29,661 nucleotides of DNA from Treponemataceae bacterium (lineage in GTDB: Bacteria; Spirochaetota; Spirochaetia; Treponematales; Treponemataceae): positions 1-29,661 of the forward strand of contig JAKSTS010000012.1 in assembly GCA_024402455.1 (NCBI GenBank), given 5' to 3'. The notes beneath the pieces were generated by a model that was given only the letters and a program-made list of their open reading frames with translations, was not told where the DNA came from and made no database searches. A program made the translations under genes and the position numbers. Position 1 is the first letter of the stretch; each line of letters begins with the position of its first letter. This document shows positions 1 through 7,411 of this stretch, piece by piece.

Positions 1-2085
1 AAGTCCAGTGGCCTGTGCCTGTGTCATAAGAACAGGGCGCGGCGTTTTGCAGATTGCACCCCAGTCATTAAAGAAAGTATCAATATTTAAAGTAAGACCA
101 AGCGGCATGTTCGGTGTTGATTGTGTCTGTTCCCATTTTGCAAGAAGCGTACACTGCGGCTGTGTCATCTGTTCGCTGATTGATACTTTCCATATATAGA
201 CTTTGTCCATGTCTGTAATTTTTGCTGCTGTTTCAAGAATGTTTGCAAGCTGATTTGAAAGATTATTGTTTAAATCTGCCGTACTCAGTTTGTTTGCAGT
301 TTCATAAACCATTTGCTGCATTGTCTGTGCTTTGTCAAAAGTTTCTTTTTGATTGTGCTTTTCAGTTTTGAGCTTTTTCAGTTTTGATTTTTCAAGAATT
401 ATTATGATTATTGCTGCAATTAAAAGTGAAATTAAAGCGCCGAACAGAAAATAATTGAAAGCAATTGTCTGATAGAATGGGCGTGGTTTGTTCTTTATTT
501 CTGCATTTTTTATCTGCTTTATTGAAAATGGAAATTTAAAATATTTATGCAGTGCTTTATAGTTATAAATCCATTTATTTTTCTGCGGGTTGATAATTAA
601 AGATTCTGTAGCCGGCAGGGGAATATTCTTAAAAAGGCTGTCCACTACTGAAAGGGCTTTTTCGAAATGGGTTTCTTTATTTGAATATTTTCCGCCAATC
701 TGATATTCAAAAGCGTCTGTATAATCAAGACCAAAAACAGGTACATCTGCAATGCCAAGCAGTTCAGCGCAATTTTCCATGTTATTTATTGAGCCTGTGA
801 GGATGACTGTGCCCGGCTGCAGCAGGCTTATTGTCTGTTCAAGCGAATAGTCTGGAATATTTTGGTTTGTTTTTATCGTTAAATCTGGAAAATTTGCAGC
901 AATATCATAAATCATCTTTTCCTGCCAGAATTTACCTGTTTCAGTTTTGTCATTTAACAAAAACAGGGTTGTGGTCTGAGGAAAGAGTTCAAGAATTTTG
1001 CTTACAGTTTCTTCTGTAGAAATTGATTCTTTGAGTATAAGTTTATTTTGCTCAAGCTGTGCAAATTCATTTGGAAAAGTTTCGGGAATTCCAATTAAAA
1101 TAACCGGAGTTCCTTTAAATAGCGTTTCATAGCTGTCTGCTGCAAATTGTGCTGCATCTGTTCCCAAAGTGATAATTGCGCTTGGTGAATATTCTGCAAA
1201 CTGGTTATGAATCTGCGAAAACAGTGTCGTGCGCATTTCAAGTGATGCAAGCGATTTATAATTTTGCGGAATGACTAATGTGCTGCAAATAATTTTATTG
1301 TTCTGCGAACAGTAATCCAGAAGCTTGTTTTCAAGAATTTTGTTTGTCTTAGGGTTTTCCTGATCTGAAGTAATAAACAGAATGTTTTTTCTGGATGATT
1401 TTGTTGAAAGATTGTTCAGTATTTTTTTATATGAACCGTCTTTTTTCATTTCGCGCAAGGCTTTTGAAATATATTTTGTTTCAAACTTAAAATTTTTTGA
1501 CAGCAGCAGGTTAACCGAATGTTTCGCAAATGTTCCGGCATTATAAATGCCTTCTGGCAGCGGTGGCTGAAATTCGTCGCTGTAAGTTGAGATTATTCCA
1601 TAACTGATTATTTTGTTTTGAATTGCATTGTATAATTCTTTTTTTGACGTTGTTTCAAAAATATTTATATTGCGATAATTTTTCAGATAATTTTTCAGAT
1701 ATAAATTGGAAGAAATAATGCCAATGTTTTGATTCGCAAGGTTTTTCCAGTCTGAAATAGTTTCATTTTCTTTTGAAGACAGTGCAATGAAATTTATGTC
1801 TAAAATTGGTTCTTCAATAAGAATATATGAATCATCAATGCTGTCAAATGATTCATCTGAAAGAACAATTCCATCTACTTGTTTTGTCTGTGCGTAAAAC
1901 ACCCCAATCTGGTGCTCGTTTACCAGAAATTGAGATTCTAGGCTGTATCGGTTAAAAGCTTCCTGAATAATCTGTGTTGCTACAATGTTTGTATCAGCTG
2001 GAATAGAAATAGTATAACGCTTGTTTTCTGCAAATAGAGTCGCTGAAAGAAGCATGCATAAAAAAAGGGAAATTGTTCTTTTCAT
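1..2085 (-). CDS. Periplasmic-binding membrane sensor protein (3' end off window)
   Basis: The frame is open from an ATG at 2085 to the left edge, giving 695 codons with no stop. It starts with a signal peptide (MKRTISLFLCMLLSATLFA). Residues about 22-225 look like a family-3 solute-binding fold, with weak periodic matches only. Residues about 235-510 look like a second periplasmic-binding module of the ABC_sub_bind type (segments such as NILFITSDQ and SAIITLGTDAAQFA). A hydrophobic helix lies at about 540-562, followed by a charged coiled linker. A GAF-like cytoplasmic region (ITDMDKVYIWKV) then runs to the window edge. I infer a transmembrane ligand sensor whose output domain (kinase, cyclase or other) lies outside the window. 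It begins 12 bases after the receiver gene, so the two are probably cotranscribed. Domain names rest on reading, not on a profile search. Confidence 0.8.
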   Translation of the reverse strand, partial: MKRTISLFLCMLLSATLFAENKRYTISIPADTNIVATQIIQEAFNRYSLESQFLVNEHQIGVFYAQTKQVDGIVLSDESFDSIDDSYILIEEPILDINFIALSSKENETISDWKNLANQNIGIISSNLYLKNYLKNYRNINIFETTSKKELYNAIQNKIISYGIISTYSDEFQPPLPEGIYNAGTFAKHSVNLLLSKNFKFETKYISKALREMKKDGSYKKILNNLSTKSSRKNILFITSDQENPKTNKILENKLLDYCSQNNKIICSTLVIPQNYKSLASLEMRTTLFSQIHNQFAEYSPSAIITLGTDAAQFAADSYETLFKGTPVILIGIPETFPNEFAQLEQNKLILKESISTEETVSKILELFPQTTTLFLLNDKTETGKFWQEKMIYDIAANFPDLTIKTNQNIPDYSLEQTISLLQPGTVILTGSINNMENCAELLGIADVPVFGLDYTDAFEYQIGGKYSNKETHFEKALSVVDSLFKNIPLPATESLIINPQKNKWIYNYKALHKYFKFPFSIKQIKNAEIKNKPRPFYQTIAFNYFLFGALISLLIAAIIIIILEKSKLKKLKTEKHNQKETFDKAQTMQQMVYETANKLSTADLNNNLSNQLANILETAAKITDMDKVYIWKVSISEQMTQPQCTLLAKWEQTQSTPNMPLGLTLNIDTFFNDWGAICKTPRPVLMTQAQATGL

Positions 2086-2097
2086 GTTTTTAGTCTT

Positions 2098-2457
2098 TTA
2101 TTTCAAATGTTTTTTAAGTCTTTCTGGCAGTGCTGCAACATCAAAAGGTTTTACGATGTAGTCTAAAACACCAAGTTCAAAACCTGCCATGACAACCTGC
2201 TTTTCAGAATGAGAAGTCAAAAATACTACTGGAATTTTTTCCCAGCCGATTACGCTTTTTAATTTTTCAAGAATTGACATTCCGTCAATGTCTGGCATTT
2301 CAATGTCGAGCAGAATTAAATCTGGAACCTTGCGCTTTAAAGCGGCAAAAAGCTGTGTTCCTGAAGTAAGCAGTGTAAGTTCAAAATGGTCCTTAAGAGA
2401 TTTTTCTGCCAGTTTTAATGTGGTTATACTGTCATCAACAACAAAAATATGTTTCAT
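2098..2457 (-). CDS. Single-domain response regulator (CheY-like receiver)
   Basis: This 119-residue protein is a bare receiver domain. The acidic pair is D8-D9, the predicted phospho-acceptor is D51 in LILLDIEMPD, the switch Thr is T81 in VVFLTS, and the conserved Lys is K103 in VKPF. No DNA-binding or enzymatic output domain follows, so it probably acts through a protein partner. The ATG at 2457 has a strong GGAGGGAC Shine-Dalgarno sequence 6-10 bases upstream. The large sensor gene starts 12 bases downstream on the same strand. By context the two form a signalling operon, although the phosphodonor kinase is not visible in the window. Family assignment is firm; pathway is unknown. Confidence 0.93.
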   Translation of the reverse strand: MKHIFVVDDSITTLKLAEKSLKDHFELTLLTSGTQLFAALKRKVPDLILLDIEMPDIDGMSILEKLKSVIGWEKIPVVFLTSHSEKQVVMAGFELGVLDYIVKPFDVAALPERLKKHLK

Positions 2458-2989
2458 GATGTCCCTCCAAATACTTTAATAATATTTGCACTTCAAAAAA
2501 ATTATTTTTTAGATGTGCGTGTTCAGCCGTTAAAATATAGCTGCCTAAAATATTACTTTTAAAGTTGATTCTGAAAAATGTAACTTCTGAATCTTCTATA
2601 AAACATAATAGATTTGTGCTCATCATAGCATGAAAAACTGCTTTTTTAAAGCTGAATAATCAAGGGTGTTTCTAAAAATTTGTGAAACTTCAATTTTTTG
2701 AATTCTGCATGCATAACAAAAACTTTATGTGCATTTTATTTAAAAATGCCGAATAAATTTGTGGTTTTAGAAAAATTTTGTGTCAAAATGATTTTCTGGA
2801 TAATAGCTGTTATTGCAGGCATTTTGCAAAAAAATTATTGTGAAAACATGCATGGTTTTGGCAGGTCTTTTCTGACCAGTACAGAAAATTTATTGAGTGA
2901 AATTTCTTTTTTGATTCTTTTTCTTTTGGTGTAAAGAATTAGACTGTGCCACTAAATTGAAGAATTTACAAAAAATCTAAAAAAAAGTC
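2458..2989. other. Intergenic region between divergent operons, no gene seen
   Basis: This AT-rich stretch separates the leftward receiver/sensor operon from the rightward fecR-like gene. Short open frames exist (for example 2435-2626 minus and 2698-2934 plus), but they lack a convincing ribosome binding site or recognisable protein character. The promoter of the leftward operon must lie here, but I could not choose one with confidence. Confidence 0.5.
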
Positions 2990-3017
2990 TTGCGTTTTGA
3001 GAGTCATTATGTATAAT
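2990..3017 (+). promoter_or_regulatory. Sigma-70-type promoter for the FecR-domain gene
   Basis: A -35 box TTGCGT (2990-2995) and a perfect -10 box TATAAT (3012-3017) are separated by 16 bases. Transcription would start near 3024, about 78 bases before the ATG at 3102. Confidence 0.7.
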
Positions 3018-3020
3018 GAC
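3003..3020. promoter_or_regulatory. Perfect palindrome over the -10 box, candidate operator
   Basis: GTCATTAT (3003-3010) and ATAATGAC (3013-3020) are exact inverted repeats with a 2-base centre. They cover the whole -10 box of the promoter for the gene at 3102. This is the position expected for a dimeric repressor site; the regulator is unknown. Confidence 0.5.
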
Positions 3021-3081
3021 TATGAACATTTTTTATAGTGCTTTTATGTAATTCAAGTTCGTTTTAATTTTTTTTGAATTT

Positions 3082-3098
3082 AACACTAAAGGAGTGTT
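3082..3098 (+). promoter_or_regulatory. Hairpin presenting the Shine-Dalgarno sequence
   Basis: AACACT (3082-3087) pairs perfectly with AGTGTT (3093-3098) around the loop AAAGG. The Shine-Dalgarno AAAGGAG thus lies in the loop and the first stem bases, just before the ATG at 3102. Confidence 0.45.
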
Positions 3099-3101
3099 GG
3101 T

Positions 3102-3839
3102 ATGAAAAAGATTTCTATCGTTTTTCTTATGGTTTTTTTCGCTTTGAGCATTTTTGCTCTTGATGGAACTGTTATTTCAATTACGGGAAAAGTTGAAATG
3201 CAAAAAACTCCTGACAGCGAATGGATAGCACTTAAAGCAGGTGATACTGTTCCAGAAGGTGCTGTTATTTCTACAGCTTTTAAGGCAAACGCCTCTATAA
3301 AGCTTGGCGGTTCAACTATTACTGTAAATCAACTGACTAGAGTTGTTCTTCGTGAATTGTCAGATAGTTCTGATAAAGTAACAACTAATTTGTATCTTGA
3401 TGCCGGTGTTTTAAGGGCAGATGTAAAGTCAATGGACAACAAAGCAAACGATTTCAAAATTCAGTCTTCTGTTGTTACTTCATCTGTTCGTGGTACAGAA
3501 CTTTCAGACAGTGCTCTCGGTGAACACGTAACATACCGCGGTGTTGTTTCAAGTTCATCTTCAAACTGTGAATGGGGTGTTACAACAACTGCCGGTGAAT
3601 CTACAGCATTGAATGACGGTGTATTGGTTAATTCTTATACTTTTGGAAATAATGATGTTAACATCAATAACCCTGTACAGTCTCCTGTAGACAAGGATTC
3701 TTCTCCTTTGCAGATTTCAACTGGTGACTATGGTGACGGTATTCTTCATTTGCCTTCTGTAGGATTTAATGATGCTGCCGGTGAAGCTACATATGAATCA
3801 AGCTCTTATAGTCCTTCATATAGTGTTGGATTAGAGTAA
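3102..3839 (+). CDS. Exported FecR-domain protein
   Basis: This 245-residue protein starts with a clear signal peptide (MKKISIVFLMVFFALSIFA), so it should be periplasmic or outer-membrane associated. Residues about 22-130 have the FecR pattern: a GTVISITGKVEMQ strand, GDTVPEGAVISTAFKANASIKLGGSTITV, then a Val/Arg-rich segment ending VRGTE. In TonB systems FecR domains relay a signal to a sigma factor. In spirochaetes they often occur in stand-alone exported proteins, as here. The C-terminal third is Ser/Asn/Tyr-rich and low in complexity. The gene stands alone between its own promoter and a strong terminator. The start is supported by AAAGGAG. Its ligand and function are not known. Confidence 0.8.
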   Translation: MKKISIVFLMVFFALSIFALDGTVISITGKVEMQKTPDSEWIALKAGDTVPEGAVISTAFKANASIKLGGSTITVNQLTRVVLRELSDSSDKVTTNLYLDAGVLRADVKSMDNKANDFKIQSSVVTSSVRGTELSDSALGEHVTYRGVVSSSSSNCEWGVTTTAGESTALNDGVLVNSYTFGNNDVNINNPVQSPVDKDSSPLQISTGDYGDGILHLPSVGFNDAAGEATYESSSYSPSYSVGLE

Positions 3840-3855
3840 TTATTGATTTATATGC

Positions 3856-3893
3856 AAAAAACGTCTGAAACTTGTGTTCAGACGTTTTTTTTT
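3856..3893 (+). terminator. Intrinsic terminator after the FecR-domain gene
   Basis: ACGTCTGAA (3861-3869) pairs with TTCAGACGT (3877-3885) around a 7-base loop, extended by A/T pairs and followed by a long T run. It ends 3 bases before the -35 box of the next gene. Confidence 0.88.
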
Positions 3894-3896
3894 GCC

Positions 3897-3925
3897 TTGC
3901 TTATTCGTCCTCTCGCTGATATCAT
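3897..3925 (+). promoter_or_regulatory. Promoter of the FliG-like gene, predicted leaderless
   Basis: TTGCTT (3897-3902), a 17-base spacer and TATCAT (3920-3925) are followed by 7 bases and then the ATG at 3933. There is no Shine-Dalgarno sequence, so the transcript should start at or next to the start codon. Confidence 0.6.
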
Positions 3926-3932
3926 GTAAAAT

Positions 3933-6587
3933 ATGAATTATAATGATCAATTTGGTACATATAAAAATACGTTTGGTTTTAAGCCTGAAAAAATAACATC
4001 AGAAGAGGCTGCAAGAACAAATGCTGAGATAGAAAGTCAGCAGAAATCAAAAACAGATGCAGCTTTAGCTGCCCTGCTTGCAGGTTCACGTCAAAAAACT
4101 GAAGAAGATGAAGCGGCAGAGTTTAAGCCTTTCAGTTTTGAAGATGCGCCAGTTTTTAAATCTATTGAACAGAACGATGACTCTGAAAATAAAGAAAATC
4201 AGCAGAATGCAAATCAACAAAATGATGATAAAGAAAAAGCATTTTTAGATGAACCGCCTGAAGAAGAAGACTTCTGGCATCAAAGAGATGCAATGCTTGA
4301 TAAGGCAAAGCAAAATAATTCGTTAAATCTGCCTTCCCTTACGCCTCCGCCGCCAAAACCGCAGATGCCTAAAGAAAATGAAAATCATGAAATAAAAGAT
4401 TCTTCTGAAAGACTTGCAGCGTTTGCTGATGACAGACCTGCTGTAAAAGATGCAACATCTCCTGATTATAAACCTGTTCCATATGTGCCGCAGGAGCCTG
4501 TTTCGCCGGAAACTTCAGAAGCGGCAGACGGCAAAGATTCAGATTTCCGGTCAAGCCCGGAATTTCAGGCTTTCCTCAAAGATATAAGAGCAAAAAATGA
4601 AAATTCTTCTCATGTAAAAGCTGAAGAGTCTGGTCAAATAAATCAAAAAACGAACGACCAGCCTGTACAACCTCAGCCTGTTCCATATCAGCCTGAATAT
4701 GCTAACCAGCAGGCTTCGCCGCAGCAGACTTTTCAGCAAAACAGACAGTTCGAACAGAATCCTGGTCAGAATCAGCAGTCTGTACAACCTCAGCCTGTTC
4801 CATATCAGCCGCAATATGCTAACCAGCAGGCTTCGCCGCAGCAGACTTTTCAGCAAAACAGACAGTTCGAACAGAATCCTGGTCAGAATCAGCAGTCTGT
4901 ACAACCTCAGCCTGTTCCATATCAGCCGCAATATGCGAATCAGCAGCCTGCACCGCAGCAGACTCAATATTATAACCAGCAGTCAATGCCGCAAAGTGAA
5001 ATGCCTAAAAAGAAGGGTTTTTTTGCGCAGCTTTTTGGAACAAAGCCGCCTGCTCAAAACATTCAGAATCCGGTTCAACCGCAATATGGCATGACTCAGA
5101 ATTATCAGGGCCAGCAGTTCAGTCAGCCGCCTGTTCAGCAGTATAATTCTGCTCCGGCTTTTCAAAACCAAAGCATGCCGTCTGAACCTCCGAAGGCGCC
5201 TGCACAGTCACTTTCACCTGAATTAAAGTCATATGCTACAGGAATGCGTGCACAGGCTTATGCAACAGAAAAATCAAAGACCGAAAAACCTGCACCGGTT
5301 CCACAGACCCAGCGCAAGGCTGTTGATGCAAAAAATTTGAATGCAAGTCCCGTGCGCGAATTTGTTGCACCTCCTGAAGAAAATCAGTTCGATTTTGCTG
5401 CTTTTGCAGCACGCACAGGACGCACTGCTTTTCAGCCTAAAAAATTTGAAGCCCAGCCTTTGCAGAATTTATATGGAAAGTCTGATTCAAGGCAAGGTTT
5501 TGCAATGACTTCTGGCAGTTCTTCAAAACCGGCGGCAGTTCAAAGAATAAATAAACCGAATGATACAAAAGACAATATTTTGTATAAGATTCCTAGTAAA
5601 GACAGTGCATGCCGCCGTGTTGCAAAATTCCTTCTTTTGATTGGCGTTGACGAAGCTGCAAAAGTTATTGCACTGCTGCCGTCTGACCTTGTTGACAAGA
5701 TTATTCCAGAAGTTGCAAGCGTCCGCCGTGTTGACCCTGACGAAGCAGAACAAATTATTGCAGAATTTGCAGATTTGTATGAACAGGCAAAAGAGGGTGG
5801 TGGTGTCGGCACTGCACGCACAATTCTTGAAAAAGCTTTCGGCGAGGCACGTGCTCAGGAATTGATGCAGAAAGCTGTGCCTTTTGAAGGTGGCAAACCT
5901 TTTGAATATCTGAAAGATCTTGATGGCGAACAGATGTTTACTATATTAAAAGACGAGTCTGCTCCTGTGCGTGCTCTTGTACTTTCACAGGTAAAACCGG
6001 CTGTTGCTGCTGCTGTAATAAATCAGATGGATGATGAAGAGCGCAAAGAGACAGTACGCCGGCTTGCAAAGCTTACTAATTTTCCGCCTGACATTTTGGG
6101 CAGAATTGATAAAACAATGCGTGAAAAAGCAGAAAGTCTTAAAACTCCACGCCACAATACCATTGACGGACGAGGTGCTTTAGCAAATATTTTAAGAAAA
6201 ATGGATTCCGGGGCAGAAAAAAATATCCTGTCAAATTTAAGCCTGGTTGATACAGAACTGGAATCTGATCTTAGAAAGCGCCTGTTTACACTTGATGATG
6301 TAATAAATGCAGATGACCGTTATCTGCAGAAAAAATTGCATTCTATGAGCGATGTTGATATTGCAGTTCTTATTTGTGGCAAAGAACCTGAATTCAGAAA
6401 GAAAATCCTTTCTAATATTTCTAAAAGCCGTGGTGCAATTGTTCTTGATGAAGAAGACGCCAGAAAACCGATTCGCAAGAGGGATTCTGATGAAATGACA
6501 AATAATTTTGTTAATTCATTAAGGGCTGCATGGGAATGTGGTGATCTTGTAATTGGAGAGCGTGACGAAGAAGAATGGGTTCAATAA
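3933..6587 (+). CDS. fliG: FliG1-like flagellar rotor protein with long Gln/Pro-rich N-terminus
   Basis: The protein has 884 residues against roughly 330-350 for an ordinary FliG. The FliG part is the last 340 residues, from about 545: the N domain (RRVAKFLLLIGVDEAAKVIALL), the middle domain (about 665-730) and the C domain with the rotor segment RLFTLDDVINADDRYLQ. FliG forms the rotor ring that couples to the stator at the base of the periplasmic flagellum. Spirochaetes carry two FliG paralogues, and this divergent one fits FliG1 better than the main rotor protein (inference). In the middle domain the usual EHPQ motif reads ESAP. Residues 1-540 are acidic, then Gln/Pro/Asn-rich, probably disordered, and include a tandem repeat. 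The start at 3933 is supported by promoter spacing; there is no ribosome binding site. Confidence 0.85.
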   Translation: MNYNDQFGTYKNTFGFKPEKITSEEAARTNAEIESQQKSKTDAALAALLAGSRQKTEEDEAAEFKPFSFEDAPVFKSIEQNDDSENKENQQNANQQNDDKEKAFLDEPPEEEDFWHQRDAMLDKAKQNNSLNLPSLTPPPPKPQMPKENENHEIKDSSERLAAFADDRPAVKDATSPDYKPVPYVPQEPVSPETSEAADGKDSDFRSSPEFQAFLKDIRAKNENSSHVKAEESGQINQKTNDQPVQPQPVPYQPEYANQQASPQQTFQQNRQFEQNPGQNQQSVQPQPVPYQPQYANQQASPQQTFQQNRQFEQNPGQNQQSVQPQPVPYQPQYANQQPAPQQTQYYNQQSMPQSEMPKKKGFFAQLFGTKPPAQNIQNPVQPQYGMTQNYQGQQFSQPPVQQYNSAPAFQNQSMPSEPPKAPAQSLSPELKSYATGMRAQAYATEKSKTEKPAPVPQTQRKAVDAKNLNASPVREFVAPPEENQFDFAAFAARTGRTAFQPKKFEAQPLQNLYGKSDSRQGFAMTSGSSSKPAAVQRINKPNDTKDNILYKIPSKDSACRRVAKFLLLIGVDEAAKVIALLPSDLVDKIIPEVASVRRVDPDEAEQIIAEFADLYEQAKEGGGVGTARTILEKAFGEARAQELMQKAVPFEGGKPFEYLKDLDGEQMFTILKDESAPVRALVLSQVKPAVAAAVINQMDDEERKETVRRLAKLTNFPPDILGRIDKTMREKAESLKTPRHNTIDGRGALANILRKMDSGAEKNILSNLSLVDTELESDLRKRLFTLDDVINADDRYLQKKLHSMSDVDIAVLICGKEPEFRKKILSNISKSRGAIVLDEEDARKPIRKRDSDEMTNNFVNSLRAAWECGDLVIGERDEEEWVQ
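4665..4955 (+). repeat. 117-bp tandem repeat inside the FliG-like gene
   Basis: Two full 117-bp units (4665-4781 and 4782-4898) and about half of a third encode a 39-residue repeat with VQPQPVPYQPQYANQQ at its core. The unit is a multiple of three, so copy-number change keeps the frame. The first two units are almost identical at base level, which points to recent expansion. Out-of-frame readings of this repeat produce spurious open frames on both strands. Confidence 0.92.
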
Positions 6588-6670
6588 ACTTTCTGTTTAT
6601 TAAATCACATAATAATATGCACTGAAATGTAGAACAGCAAAACCGGCTGTATTGTCTTATGAGAAAAAAG

Positions 6671-6700
6671 AAACCTCGATGTACTGTGTCGAGGTTTTAT
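6671..6700 (+). terminator. Intrinsic terminator after the FliG-like gene
   Basis: AAACCTCGA (6671-6679) pairs with TCGAGGTTT (6689-6697) around a 9-base loop, with a short T run. Confidence 0.7.
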
Positions 6701-6711
6701 TCGCGCCGACG

Positions 6712-6756
6712 GGTTCAATACCCCGACGCTCTGCGTCGTATGAAGGGTATTGGACC
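6712..6756. repeat. Large compound hairpin of unknown role
   Basis: A 12-pair outer stem (6712-6723 with 6745-6756, one G-U pair) encloses a second perfect stem, CGACGC (6724-6729) with GCGTCG (6733-6738), on a TCT loop. The same inner motif GACGCTCTGCGTC recurs almost exactly in the next hairpin. Confidence 0.55.
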
Positions 6757-6780
6757 TGGAGTGCAATTTCCTTTTAGAAC

Positions 6781-6824
6781 GACGATACCTCGAACGCTCT
6801 GCGTCGAGGTTCGTCATTTTTTTT
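6781..6824 (+). terminator. Second terminator-like hairpin
   Basis: A long stem runs from 6781 to 6815: GACGA then ACCTCGAACGC, loop TCT, then GCGTCGAGGT and TCGTC, with single-base bulges. Eight T residues follow at 6817-6824. It repeats the CGCTCTGCG core of the preceding hairpin. Confidence 0.7.
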
Positions 6825-7184
6825 GATTGTTTACCTTTGTTGCTATAAAAAGTGTCGCTATTGCTATTTTGAAAATTTTGATATAAATTAATACGGTTTT
6901 ATAAATTTTTTACTGGTAAAAACAGCAGATTGCAGTTATAATTGTTTTGATATCTCTATAAATTACAATTTTTAGAAATATCGTTCGAAAAGTATCAGCT
7001 TGCTGTTTGCTTTGAATATGTGAAAACATATTTAGCCAGTTGATTTCTGATGTTTTGGGGTTGAAATGCATTGATTTTGTGAAAAATCATCTTTTCAATG
7101 CAGGTGGGAAAATAAAAGATTTTCTGGCATTGACTGCCGGAAATTATTCAAGTTTGTTCATTCATTCAGAAGAGAGGATTGAAT
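6825..7184 (+). other. Gap holding a candidate structured leader
   Basis: No gene is seen. The AT-rich stretch has three hairpins in a row before the small gene at 7185: 6949-6982 (ten pairs, one mismatch), 7015-7032 (seven perfect pairs on a GAAA loop) and 7067-7102 (TGCATTG with CAATGCA enclosing TGATTTT with AAAATCA). A short ATTCA/TGAAT pair (7164-7168 and 7180-7184) also brackets the ribosome binding site AGAGAGG. A regulatory 5' leader is possible, but I recognise no known riboswitch. Confidence 0.4.
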
Positions 7185-7388
7185 ATGGATAGTAAATTTT
7201 GTGACAAATTACGGCAACTTTTATCAGAAGTTCAAGGTGCTCCTTATCCTGCATCTGTAAACAACGAACTTTATGATATTTGGTATGAACATATTCAGAG
7301 TGCAGCAATGGACTGCTTTGAATATTTGAATGAGAATTTCCCTCAAGAAGCTGAAGATATTTCTCGAACTCTTGACCGCACACTTTAA
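7185..7388 (+). CDS. Small hypothetical protein upstream of the tocopherol-cyclase-like gene
   Basis: A 67-residue acidic, probably helical protein without signal peptide or membrane helix (MDSKFCDKLRQLLSEVQ at the start, ending AEDISRTLDRTL). I do not recognise the family. The ATG at 7185 is preferred over the upstream TTG at 7179 because AGAGAGG lies 7 bases before it. The next gene begins 23 bases after its stop on the same strand, so the two are probably cotranscribed. The tight pairing is the main reason to believe it is real. Confidence 0.6.
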   Translation: MDSKFCDKLRQLLSEVQGAPYPASVNNELYDIWYEHIQSAAMDCFEYLNENFPQEAEDISRTLDRTL

Positions 7389-7411
7389 TTGCTTCTTTTG
7401 GAGTCTCGTGA

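Noticed and set aside
2435..2626. 63-residue open frame overlapping the start of the receiver gene
   Set aside because: It has no ribosome binding site or recognisable motif; the overlap would suit coupling, but the receiver has its own strong Shine-Dalgarno sequence.
2698..2934. 78-residue open frame upstream of the fecR-like gene
   Set aside because: AT-rich DNA gives a hydrophobic frame by chance; there are no start signals and the composition is unlike neighbouring genes.
4551..4967. Leu/Arg-rich open frame opposite the FliG-like gene
   Set aside because: It is the complementary reading of the in-frame 117-bp tandem repeat, which keeps all frames open; the composition is not protein-like.
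6711..6760. tRNA-like GGTTCAATACC segment
   Set aside because: It resembles a T-arm, but no acceptor, D or anticodon arms can be drawn around it; it is part of a long hairpin.
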